DNA of 64,000 nucleotides from a virus, in IMG/VR virus record IMGVR_UViG_3300035698_005082, positions 1-64,000 of that record. One strand, 5' to 3'. The position numbers and the translations under genes are program-made. Each line of letters starts with the position of its first letter. Position 1 is the first letter of the stretch. Positions 26,738-34,226 of the stretch are shown in pieces. Below the pieces are notes generated by a model, which was not told where the DNA came from, ran no database searches, and saw only the letters and a list, made by a program, of their open reading frames with translations.

Positions 26738-27436
26738 ATGGCTGCTCTTACAGATAACGAAATATCACAGATAATAAGAAACTTAATAACTAGCTCTCAA
26801 CAACAATCTCGCAATGTTCGTAATATTGATGAAGAATTTATGTCAGATTATATTGACATTGACAAGTTTATTGAGGTATTATATTCACTGTTGGAATCTA
26901 ATGGATATTTAATTGAAGGAGACAAGCAAGAAGAGGAGAATAATACCTGTAGTAAGTTTACTTTTACTCAGGAGTTTCCGAACTTTCTTGTCAACTCTAA
27001 TACAGTCGTTTCTGTCGAGGTAGAAAAAAGAGTACCAGCGAGTCTATCTGCTAACTCTGAGCCATTTTCAGGAGTCAAAAGTTATAGACCAATGTATCTG
27101 GGACAGGAAAAAGACGAGGTAGATGGTGGGATAAACATAGACCTACAATCCATTTATGATAACGAAATAAAACTAGTCTGCTGGTCAGACAGTCTAATAA
27201 TGGCGAGGAATTTATCTTCATTATTCGAGTCTATTATGCAAAAGTATTACTGGGTTCTGCGGAAGTATGTACCGGTACTAGTTTACACAGGAAGACAAAA
27301 CACGATTGTTACTGACAAATACGGTGATTCGAGATACTTCGGTATACCTCTTCATTACTTTGTTAGGACAAACGAAAGATTCATTCTCAAAGAGAGTGAA
27401 CTTAAGAACATAAATATAAGCCACACTGTTGGCTAA
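26738..27436 (+). CDS. Tail terminator / tail completion candidate
   Basis: The 232-residue protein has an N-terminal helix pair and an alpha/beta body with DLQSIYDNEIKLVCWSDSLI and LSSLFESIMQKYYWVLRKY. A strand-to-helix order followed by YFGIPLHYFVRTNERFI resembles proteins that cap the tail tube, and the position immediately before the sheath is where terminator genes usually lie. No catalytic motif or membrane segment. Codons differ slightly from the AUA-rich average (more GTT/GTA). The role is inferred from order and size. Confidence 0.45.
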   Translation: MAALTDNEISQIIRNLITSSQQQSRNVRNIDEEFMSDYIDIDKFIEVLYSLLESNGYLIEGDKQEEENNTCSKFTFTQEFPNFLVNSNTVVSVEVEKRVPASLSANSEPFSGVKSYRPMYLGQEKDEVDGGINIDLQSIYDNEIKLVCWSDSLIMARNLSSLFESIMQKYYWVLRKYVPVLVYTGRQNTIVTDKYGDSRYFGIPLHYFVRTNERFILKESELKNINISHTVG

Positions 27437-27452
27437 GTATAGGGGCACAAAA

Positions 27453-29435
27453 ATGCGCAAATACCAAAATTTACCAAGCATTAACGTTGAGTTACTTGAT
27501 GGTAACCTGCAAATCGATCAGCCAATCTCAGGACCAGTGGTTCTGGTTGTTGGCACAGCTTTTTCTGGACCATCTAACACTCAATATCTAGTATCTGATA
27601 GTAATCTTGCATCTGCAATTTATGGATCTGAATCTCAGTTGATTCAAAAGATGTCAGAAGCTAAAATGGGCGGTGCAAAAAACATCCTTTTATATAGAGT
27701 CGGTGGCCTAGCTGCTGAGATCTCAGGACTGTTTGGCGACAACACTTTAATATCAACCAGAGAAGAGACTTCTTCTGCAGGCTCTAAGTATGGAATGTAT
27801 GTTGGTCCAAGACCAAATGATGCTGGAAATGCTGGAATGATCATATTCGAAGGAGACACTATTGTTTATTCAAATATGCCAGGCGCTGAAGTAGACCTAG
27901 GAAAATTCAACGTTGTTGGATTTGATACGGCTTTCCCTCATGTAATCGGAACTCCAACTGCTCCAGTCTTGATGAAAGACGTACTAGCAAGTGTTGTTGA
28001 TGAAGCAATACAAAACGAAACAGGCGATGGAATTCTTACAACTTTCGATCTTGCCACAGCCGGAATAACAGCAGTTACATCTGCCACAGAAGATGCGGTA
28101 CCAGTTGCATACACAGTAGTTGGAACAGACATCGTATTCGATGTTGCTCCCGCCAATCTATCTGCGATAATCATAAATGGTACAATACCTCTTGACGTAA
28201 ACACTTTAACGCCAGTTCCAGTATATGTTCCTGGAGAAGACAATGTTAATGCTTCACTACAGAAGTACTACGAACTTCTTGATGCTGCATATGAAGACCT
28301 TGAAACGACTATTGCCACACAAATTGTTACTGGTATTGCTTATCTTGATGCTCCTAACATAGCAGACGGAAGTGTAGCAGTAGACAGACTAGATTACTTT
28401 AGAAAAGAAGAAGTGTCTGGCGAGACTGTGTATACATGGAATACCAACAAGCTAGTATATGTACTTGGTGGATCTAATGAGACCAATGATATACTACTTG
28501 CTGATCTTGACGAGAATGGTCAGCCGATAGTTAAATATGTATATTCTGAAGTGAACTTTGCACATCAAATGGGGATGTGGTTACACGCCATAACCGAGAA
28601 TGATAGATTTGTTCTTGGTTCAATTGGCACAAGTAAGCCATTGTCTAGTACAACTTCTTCAGTATCTAATTGGGTTGGCTCTCTTCCACAGACCGATATT
28701 AATGGTGTAATAATTGCTAACGGTACCGGCTTGCTGGGTAATAGATACATGACAGGAGCAATTGGCCAATTAGCAGGTTTTTATGCAACAGACTCTGGAT
28801 TTCCAGATGGGAATGTTGAATCTGACACTAATGGAGCACCAATAGATTTAGGTAAATACTTGTCAGTGGCAATGGGTGTAGCGGTAACGCCTAATAACCC
28901 TACAATAGGCACTGTTCTAAATCAAACGAATATGGATGCTTTATATATCGGACTCTTATCCGGAATTGTTCCAGGCGATTCAACAACAAACGCGGTTATT
29001 CCATATGTAACATTACCTTTCACAATAAAGAAGACTAAGCTTGATGAACTAACATTTGCTGGTTACGTCTCTTTATCAGATAGAACTCGTGGAACAACTG
29101 TCGTATCTGGAGAGCTAGCTACCGCTGAAGGCTCTGATTATGATTATGTATCTACAGCAATTATAATTGCAAGCGTAGTTAAGAACATAAGAGAAAGATC
29201 GGAACCATTCCTAGGAAAGGGATTAAATCAAATAACCTTAGCAGCAGCAGATACTGCTGTTGAGTCTGTATTCAGAGAAGCAGTGGCTGATGGATCAATT
29301 GTAAAATATGGTTACCAAGTTATTTCAGATACAGCAGAAAGAGGTAGAGGTCAGTTAAGAGTTCCAATAACTATCGTACCAGCATTCGAACTTAGAGAAG
29401 TTTCTGTACCAATCAAGCTTGCTTACGATATCTAA
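27453..29435 (+). CDS. Tail sheath protein
   Basis: The 660-residue protein contains sheath signatures. These are a start SINVELLDGNLQIDQPISGP followed by VGTAFSGPSN, a long middle domain, and the conserved C-terminal part (YVSLSDRTRGTTVV, then VVKNIRERSEPFLGKGLNQI and GRGQLRVPITIVPAFELREV). It polymerises around the tube and contracts on infection. An in-frame TTG at 27429 would overlap the previous gene, but the ATG at 27453 has AGGGG (27441-27445) 7 bases upstream, so I chose the ATG. The next feature is a hairpin before the tube gene. Codon use is intermediate between the capsid gene and the rest. Confidence 0.92.
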   Translation: MRKYQNLPSINVELLDGNLQIDQPISGPVVLVVGTAFSGPSNTQYLVSDSNLASAIYGSESQLIQKMSEAKMGGAKNILLYRVGGLAAEISGLFGDNTLISTREETSSAGSKYGMYVGPRPNDAGNAGMIIFEGDTIVYSNMPGAEVDLGKFNVVGFDTAFPHVIGTPTAPVLMKDVLASVVDEAIQNETGDGILTTFDLATAGITAVTSATEDAVPVAYTVVGTDIVFDVAPANLSAIIINGTIPLDVNTLTPVPVYVPGEDNVNASLQKYYELLDAAYEDLETTIATQIVTGIAYLDAPNIADGSVAVDRLDYFRKEEVSGETVYTWNTNKLVYVLGGSNETNDILLADLDENGQPIVKYVYSEVNFAHQMGMWLHAITENDRFVLGSIGTSKPLSSTTSSVSNWVGSLPQTDINGVIIANGTGLLGNRYMTGAIGQLAGFYATDSGFPDGNVESDTNGAPIDLGKYLSVAMGVAVTPNNPTIGTVLNQTNMDALYIGLLSGIVPGDSTTNAVIPYVTLPFTIKKTKLDELTFAGYVSLSDRTRGTTVVSGELATAEGSDYDYVSTAIIIASVVKNIRERSEPFLGKGLNQITLAAADTAVESVFREAVADGSIVKYGYQVISDTAERGRGQLRVPITIVPAFELREVSVPIKLAYDI

Positions 29436-29446
29436 GTAGCATTATG

Positions 29447-29466
29447 GAAAAGGAATGATCCTTTTC
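29447..29466 (+). promoter_or_regulatory. Intergenic hairpin between sheath and tube (attenuator or RNA-processing site)
   Basis: GAAAAGGA (29447-29454) pairs perfectly with TCCTTTTC (29459-29466) across a 4-base loop. No T-run follows directly, so it is not a full terminator. In phage sheath/tube pairs such a hairpin could stabilise or separate the mRNA so that tube and sheath are made in different amounts. Confidence 0.5.
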
Positions 29467-29479
29467 TAATTAAAATTTT

Positions 29480-29484
29480 AGGAG
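29480..29484 (+). promoter_or_regulatory. Strong ribosome binding site (AGGAG)
   Basis: AGGAG lies 10 bases before the ATG at 29495 with an A-rich spacer. It marks the start of the tail tube gene and matches the strong sites before the two capsid-shell genes. Confidence 0.7.
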
Positions 29485-29494
29485 AATAAAAACT

Positions 29495-30085
29495 ATGGCA
29501 ACTTTTCAAAGTTTCTCTGGTGTAGACATTCATGCAGTTTTTGGTAATACACAATTTGGAGAAGTCCAAATGGTGTCTTACAAATCAGATCGTGAAAAAG
29601 CACCAGTATTTACAATGGGATCTGCTGATCCAAGAACTATCGCTCGTGGAAAACGACTTATTACAGGGGCTGTAGTCTTTGTGGTATTCGAAAAAGATAG
29701 CCTTTTATCTATTATGAATACAGAAAAAGGAGTAAATAATCCACATCTGTCAAATGAAGAAACAGCCAACTATGACACTACAGGTGGCTTCATTGGTCCA
29801 GATGGTGGAAGCAGAACTCTTAGCGGTGAAGCAGCAGTAGGCTCATTGACAACACCGTCGGCAGCACGTCTTGCTGATCAGTTGCTTCCATTCGATATAA
29901 CATTAGTTGGCGCAAATGAGTATGGTAATACTACAAGTATGACTATACAGGGCGTAGAGCTTATGTCTGAATCTGGTGGAATATCAATAGATGACCTTGT
30001 TATTGAAAAACAAATGTCATTCATTGCTAGATCTATCAAGAATTGGGATAAGGGTACCTTAGTGGTAAGAACACCAGGGGCTTAA
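29495..30085 (+). CDS. Tail tube protein
   Basis: The 196-residue protein directly follows the sheath gene. It has the beta-sandwich pattern of phage tubes: SGVDIHAVFGNTQFGEVQMV at the start, RGKRLITGAVVFVVFEKDSL in the middle, and IQGVELMSESGGISIDDLVI with QMSFIARSIK at the end. It forms the inner channel of the tail. A strong AGGAG site, a preceding hairpin and less AUA/AGA use indicate high expression. Two shorter-spaced relatives follow (30092 and 30687). Of the three it is the best candidate for the main tube because of its expression signals. Confidence 0.8.
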   Translation: MATFQSFSGVDIHAVFGNTQFGEVQMVSYKSDREKAPVFTMGSADPRTIARGKRLITGAVVFVVFEKDSLLSIMNTEKGVNNPHLSNEETANYDTTGGFIGPDGGSRTLSGEAAVGSLTTPSAARLADQLLPFDITLVGANEYGNTTSMTIQGVELMSESGGISIDDLVIEKQMSFIARSIKNWDKGTLVVRTPGA

Positions 30086-30091
30086 ATAACA

Positions 30092-30682
30092 ATGCCAACA
30101 CCAAGTAAAGGGAGTCCTGTAAGGGCTATTGGTGGAACGCATACACATATACTTCTAGAACTTTCTGGAGAACAATCAGGTGAGGCGCTTTTCTATTTGG
30201 GAAGCGCCTTAACTGTTTCTTACTCTGTGCATAGAGATAAGGTACCTGTGTTTAACTGCGGTTCACATTTGATAGATGGCTTTTCAATAGCTAATAAGTA
30301 TGTAGCTGGATCAATTATTACTATAATGTATGACATAGATGAATTTGCAGAAATCATATCTGGCATAGTAAAGGGTAATAATGATAATCCATATAAATCA
30401 GCATCCGGAATAAAAGAGTCACACACTTTTATGAGAGACGATCTAGTACCATTTAATATACATGCTATATTTACAAATGAGTATGACGATAAAGCTAGAA
30501 AGATAGTTATATATGATGCTACATTTATAAACAATGGTCAGGTAATGTCTATAAATGATATAATAACAGAAAACACTCTGTCATTTGTTGCAAGAGACAT
30601 GTCAGAACAAAGCGAAATAGGTGATGTGAATTCATCGCTTACAACACGAGAAACCATACTGAAGGCTTCAAGCCTAGTCTAA
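30092..30682 (+). CDS. Second tail-tube-like protein
   Basis: This 196-residue protein has exactly the length of the tube protein upstream and the same order of elements. SALTVSYSVHRDKVPVFNCG aligns with the tube's MVSYKSDREKAPVFTMG. ANKYVAGSIITIMYDIDEF corresponds to RGKRLITGAVVFVVFEKDS. VMSINDIITENTLSFVARDM corresponds to GISIDDLVIEKQMSFIARS. It is therefore a paralogue. Codons are AUA/AGA-rich and its ribosome site is weak, so it is probably made in few copies, for example as a tube initiator or terminal ring. It starts 6 bases after the previous stop. Confidence 0.75.
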   Translation: MPTPSKGSPVRAIGGTHTHILLELSGEQSGEALFYLGSALTVSYSVHRDKVPVFNCGSHLIDGFSIANKYVAGSIITIMYDIDEFAEIISGIVKGNNDNPYKSASGIKESHTFMRDDLVPFNIHAIFTNEYDDKARKIVIYDATFINNGQVMSINDIITENTLSFVARDMSEQSEIGDVNSSLTTRETILKASSLV

Positions 30683-30686
30683 TTAT

Positions 30687-31256
30687 ATGAGCGCATATTC
30701 CAACTATTATACATCAGCTGACACATTGCTGTTTATCGAATCTTCAGATTCCAATAGCACCGGCCAGCAGGTTATGATTGACAAGTTAGATACTATAGTT
30801 TTTTCCGAAGGAGTATCGGCAAGACCTGTATATGGGGTCGGAAATCCCATATTTGGCTTTACGAATGTAGGGAATGTAATAGTGTCGGGAGAGATAGTCG
30901 TAAGATTTATACATCAGGATTATATGCTAAATGCAATAAAGCAAGCAATAACTGGCGATAAGACTCCTCAGACAAATAAGTTGAATAACTTTATGAGCTC
31001 ATCTGCTAGTGATGTTAGAGCAGCGCAACTGGAAGATAATAGATCTGCAAAAGTATTCGGGTCACGCCTATTAGATATGCCATACTATTTTGATTTTAGA
31101 CTTGTATTCAATAATGGAAACCTTTATCATAATGATATCAACAAAGAACTTGTAGTTAAGGACGTTCGTATTCTAGGATCAGAATTGATATCTAGCGTCT
31201 CAATGACCGGACCAGTTAATATAAAATACAAGTTTATAGCAAGAACAGTGAGATAA
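30687..31256 (+). CDS. Third tail-tube-like protein
   Basis: The 189-residue protein again shows the tube pattern. DTIVFSEGVSARPVYGVGNP replaces the strand around 'PVF..G', and VGNVIVSGEIVVRFIHQDYM replaces the central hairpin. The end (VKDVRILGSELISSVS; YKFIARTV) matches the closing strands. It is more diverged than the second copy. Together the three suggest duplication of the tube gene and specialisation into tube, initiator or baseplate-proximal rings (in T4, gp48 and gp54 are tube-like). It starts 4 bases after the previous stop and ends 2 bases before the next gene. Confidence 0.65.
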   Translation: MSAYSNYYTSADTLLFIESSDSNSTGQQVMIDKLDTIVFSEGVSARPVYGVGNPIFGFTNVGNVIVSGEIVVRFIHQDYMLNAIKQAITGDKTPQTNKLNNFMSSSASDVRAAQLEDNRSAKVFGSRLLDMPYYFDFRLVFNNGNLYHNDINKELVVKDVRILGSELISSVSMTGPVNIKYKFIARTVR

Positions 31257-31258
31257 GA

Positions 31259-31741
31259 ATGTCTGAAAATGAAATCAATAGTGTACAAGGAATGCCTGTT
31301 AATAGTGGGGATGTAATCATGGATGATAATGATGAATTTCTGGAAGGTATTGAAGAAGAAGAAGTTGTAGCGCAGACTCCGCTAGAAGAACTAGAAGAAT
31401 TAGTATCAGGATTAGAAAATGCACCTAATAAACTTGACTTAGAACAGTGGAAAGATATACATGGACAGTTCTATGCATCTTCCGTAAACGGAGACGATGT
31501 ATTTATATGGAAAACATTAAGAAGGTTAGAATATCGTAGCATAGCAGCTAGTGGAGCATTAGAAAAGCAGGAGTCATTTGAAAATGCAGTTGCAAGAAAA
31601 TGTTTACTTTGGCCTAGTCCATCTCCACAATTTTTTGCTGGAGGAGATGCTGGAACTATACCAACATTATTTAAACAAGTAATGCATCAGTCTGGATTCA
31701 TATCAGATGAAGTAGCCATATCTATGATAAGAAGAGTTTAA
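31259..31741 (+). CDS. Tail assembly chaperone-like protein (first of a pair)
   Basis: The 160-residue protein has a long acidic N-terminus (about 10-60) and a helical core with QWKDIHGQFYASSVNGDDVFIWKTLRR. It ends in MIRRV. The position between the tube genes and the large internal proteins is where tail assembly chaperones lie. These coat the tape measure during tail assembly. Two in-frame stops, TAA TAG (31739-31744), separate it from the next gene, which is in the same frame. A frameshift product of the usual kind is therefore not expected. Role inferred from position and composition. Confidence 0.5.
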   Translation: MSENEINSVQGMPVNSGDVIMDDNDEFLEGIEEEEVVAQTPLEELEELVSGLENAPNKLDLEQWKDIHGQFYASSVNGDDVFIWKTLRRLEYRSIAASGALEKQESFENAVARKCLLWPSPSPQFFAGGDAGTIPTLFKQVMHQSGFISDEVAISMIRRV

Positions 31742-31744
31742 TAG

Positions 31745-32257
31745 ATGAACTTAGTCTCGTTAGGTAGCGAGAAGATGGCAATATCATTCAATGATCTAGA
31801 GATTACTATAAACGATATGTTATATCGTAATCTAACATTTATAGTAAGATTGCTTACCTATGATGAGTTATCTAGGGTTAATATGATTAACACAGATAAT
31901 AGTCTCATAAATATAGTTATAGAAGAAGATATTTACAATCTTGCTGTGGAGCAGGTTGTTGGCATAGACGAAGAGATAGATGTTGAGAGTATGGAGGCTG
32001 GTATAGTATCAACTATATCAGGCATAATACTTAATAGTAGCAACTTCTATTTCAATGACCCATTAGCATCAGTAGATAAAGAATCAACTGGTTCTACAAT
32101 ATTCAACCAGATGCAATTAGTAGTTGCAAAGAATTATAATATCCAGTTCAAAGACATATTATCTATGCCAATAGATGAGCTTGTCCGCAAGTTTTCTTTA
32201 TATCAGACAACATATCCCAATGAAGCGTTGAGCTTCAGCAATAATCAAGATGCATGA
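31745..32257 (+). CDS. Tail assembly chaperone-like protein (second of a pair)
   Basis: The 170-residue, mostly helical protein contains FNDLEITINDMLYRNLTFIV and a final KDILSMPIDELVRKFSLYQ helix, which resembles the helical ends of T4 gp26/gp51-type chaperones and of Mu-like tail chaperones. It starts immediately after the double stop of the previous gene and overlaps the next by 8 bases. No catalytic residues. Assignment is by context. Confidence 0.45.
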   Translation: MNLVSLGSEKMAISFNDLEITINDMLYRNLTFIVRLLTYDELSRVNMINTDNSLINIVIEEDIYNLAVEQVVGIDEEIDVESMEAGIVSTISGIILNSSNFYFNDPLASVDKESTGSTIFNQMQLVVAKNYNIQFKDILSMPIDELVRKFSLYQTTYPNEALSFSNNQDA

Positions 32258-34226
32258 TACAGAATATTCCACACCTATCATACAAATCGCCTCAGCCAGT
32301 ACAATCTCTAAGCAAAGAGAGGAAGAAAGGCGTAAGGACGCTTTAGACAAGTTTCTTATTACGGGTGGCACAGTAATGGGTGCTGCATATGCATCTAAAA
32401 AACTACTTAATAATCCAACAATTAGTAAGTTCTTCAAGCTATCAGTTCTTGAAGCTTCACTAAATGAGACAGCCCAGGGAACATCCTGGAATGACTTATT
32501 TTCAGATAAATCAAATACAAGAAAGCCATCACATTTAATACTGGAAGCAGTAAGAAAAGTTGAGGAGCTTTCTCCTTTCAGAATCTTTAGAACTCTACAG
32601 CTATCCCATGTCATGACCCCATTTGTAACGGGCAAAGATGTAGCAGTAGACATAACTGGAGACATGATAGTATCACAAGAAAAATACTTTAAAAGCCTAC
32701 TGTCTTCAAGAGGGGAAGTAGAGCTGTCTGATAAACACAAGGTTTATGGCCTAAGATTAGAAAATGGTAAACTGTATGAGAAAACAGCAGATGGAAAAAC
32801 TGGAAGCCTAGTAGCAAAAGAAGCTAGATTAATACTACCTCACTTTGCATTACCAAAAGATGATAATTCTAAAGAGCTAGTCTATGCAAATAAAGTGCTT
32901 AGACATTATCAAGAGATAGTGGGTGGAGGAGTAAAGGATCAATTTCATAATCTGGTTGGATCAGACATATCTCCTTTTACAGTCATTGCAGGCAAGTCTC
33001 AATCTCAAATATCATATGATATGTTCAGATCATATTCAAGAGTAGTGATGGAGCGTGGAGCCAAGGTGTGGGATAACCCACTAGAATCTATAGTAGACTT
33101 CCTACCACATGCTGAAAATGCCAAGTGGCATAAAAACTTAAAGAAATTTTCTCAGATAAATATAGGAACTGGTGGTCAATATAGGCAATCAGTTCCCAAG
33201 TCATTACTAATGATGGCGAAAAATCAGAAGAAGGTTCTTGCAGCAGTGGCTGGATACAATATCTTAGATGCAGTAGTTTCTTCATCTGCTACGGAAGATG
33301 GTTCATTTAGTGGTGGCCTATTAGAAGGTACTGCTACGGCTGCAGTAAATACACAAATAGCGTTTGCAGAAGTGTGGTCTGATAAGTTTCAAGATTATAG
33401 GGATGCGCAAGAATATTTAGCACCCGGATCTACATCTTTAATGACGATGGCAGGACTACCATTAGCATTAGGCACAGCAGCAGGTACAGCTTCTTATGCG
33501 ACAAGGCTGTACCAAAGTGCAAAGAGTGGAATAGATGCATCGGAAGTATCAGCAGAAAAGCTAATAAAAGTATTCCCAGAGAAGATGGATAAATATCTTC
33601 CAAAAGTCATATCATCTCTTAAAGCATCAAGATCAAAGAGATGGGGAATAAGAGCTGGCCTGATTGGCCTAGCTCTTGAGGCACCGTTCATACCAGGAGC
33701 ACTAATAGGTGAGGGTTCAGAAAGCTTAAAGGATAAGTATTCTGGAAAAGAAGATGTTGCAGTAAGAGCAAATAGATGGTGGTTTACAGGTTCTGGAGAT
33801 TATGGTGGAGATCATATAAAGTACTTTGATAAACATTGGTATGCAAAACTGATGGCCAAAACAAAGACGAAATCCCTATATGGAGATGACGAAACAAAGG
33901 CTGGTCTTAATCCAATACTACACCCATTAGACTTTTTAAAAGATCCATACAAATTTGAGAAGATGCATTCAGAAGATAGACCATACCCAGTTTGGGGAAT
34001 GGACATATCTACTGGATCATTTCTAGGAAAGGCATTTGAAAAAACAGTTGGTGCATTGTTAAAGCCAGATGTAATAAATCCTAGATTAGCAGAAGAACTT
34101 AGAGATGTAGAACCAGGAACCGTAGTCCGTAATGATCACACAATAACTAATAAAGGTATTAGTAGAGCATTGGCAACAGATACATTCTCTGTTGCTTACC
34201 AATATCGGAAGGTGATGTTTCATTAA
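32250..34226 (+). CDS. N-terminal part of a large internal virion protein (tape-measure region), interrupted
   Basis: The 658-residue reading frame starts with an ATG that overlaps the chaperone gene. It is helical and charged, with several short hydrophobic glycine/alanine segments: about 327-343 (VLAAVAGYNILDAVV, followed by an acidic run), 397-417 (LMTMAGLPLALGTAAGTAS) and 466-487 (GLIGLALEAPFIPGALIG). Later parts are aromatic (VRANRWWFTGSGDYGGD). No enzyme motif is seen. The order after tube and chaperones is that of a tape measure or other tail-lumen protein. The frame ends at 34226 after AYQYRKVMFH, yet coding continues at once in the -1 frame (next feature). The product is probably one protein broken by a frame change. 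Confidence 0.6.
   Translation: MHDTEYSTPIIQIASASTISKQREEERRKDALDKFLITGGTVMGAAYASKKLLNNPTISKFFKLSVLEASLNETAQGTSWNDLFSDKSNTRKPSHLILEAVRKVEELSPFRIFRTLQLSHVMTPFVTGKDVAVDITGDMIVSQEKYFKSLLSSRGEVELSDKHKVYGLRLENGKLYEKTADGKTGSLVAKEARLILPHFALPKDDNSKELVYANKVLRHYQEIVGGGVKDQFHNLVGSDISPFTVIAGKSQSQISYDMFRSYSRVVMERGAKVWDNPLESIVDFLPHAENAKWHKNLKKFSQINIGTGGQYRQSVPKSLLMMAKNQKKVLAAVAGYNILDAVVSSSATEDGSFSGGLLEGTATAAVNTQIAFAEVWSDKFQDYRDAQEYLAPGSTSLMTMAGLPLALGTAAGTASYATRLYQSAKSGIDASEVSAEKLIKVFPEKMDKYLPKVISSLKASRSKRWGIRAGLIGLALEAPFIPGALIGEGSESLKDKYSGKEDVAVRANRWWFTGSGDYGGDHIKYFDKHWYAKLMAKTKTKSLYGDDETKAGLNPILHPLDFLKDPYKFEKMHSEDRPYPVWGMDISTGSFLGKAFEKTVGALLKPDVINPRLAEELRDVEPGTVVRNDHTITNKGISRALATDTFSVAYQYRKVMFH

Noticed and set aside
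27429-27452. TTG start for the tail sheath
   Set aside because: AGGGG at 27441-27445 is well placed for the ATG at 27453, whereas the TTG lacks a ribosome site and overlaps the preceding gene.
31730-31750. Frameshift or readthrough joining the two chaperone-like genes
   Set aside because: The genes are in the same frame with two consecutive stops, TAA TAG, before the ATG, so neither a -1 shift nor simple readthrough would fuse them.
32198-32740. Minus-strand open frame of 180 codons
   Set aside because: It is antisense to the start of the large internal protein, has no ribosome site or family likeness, and is explained by codon bias of the + strand gene.
34166-34226. Programmed -1 frameshift site at the break in the internal protein
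   Set aside because: No slippery heptamer of the X-XXY-YYZ kind and no evident stimulatory stem were found in the possible interval. The frame break itself is reported as a finding.
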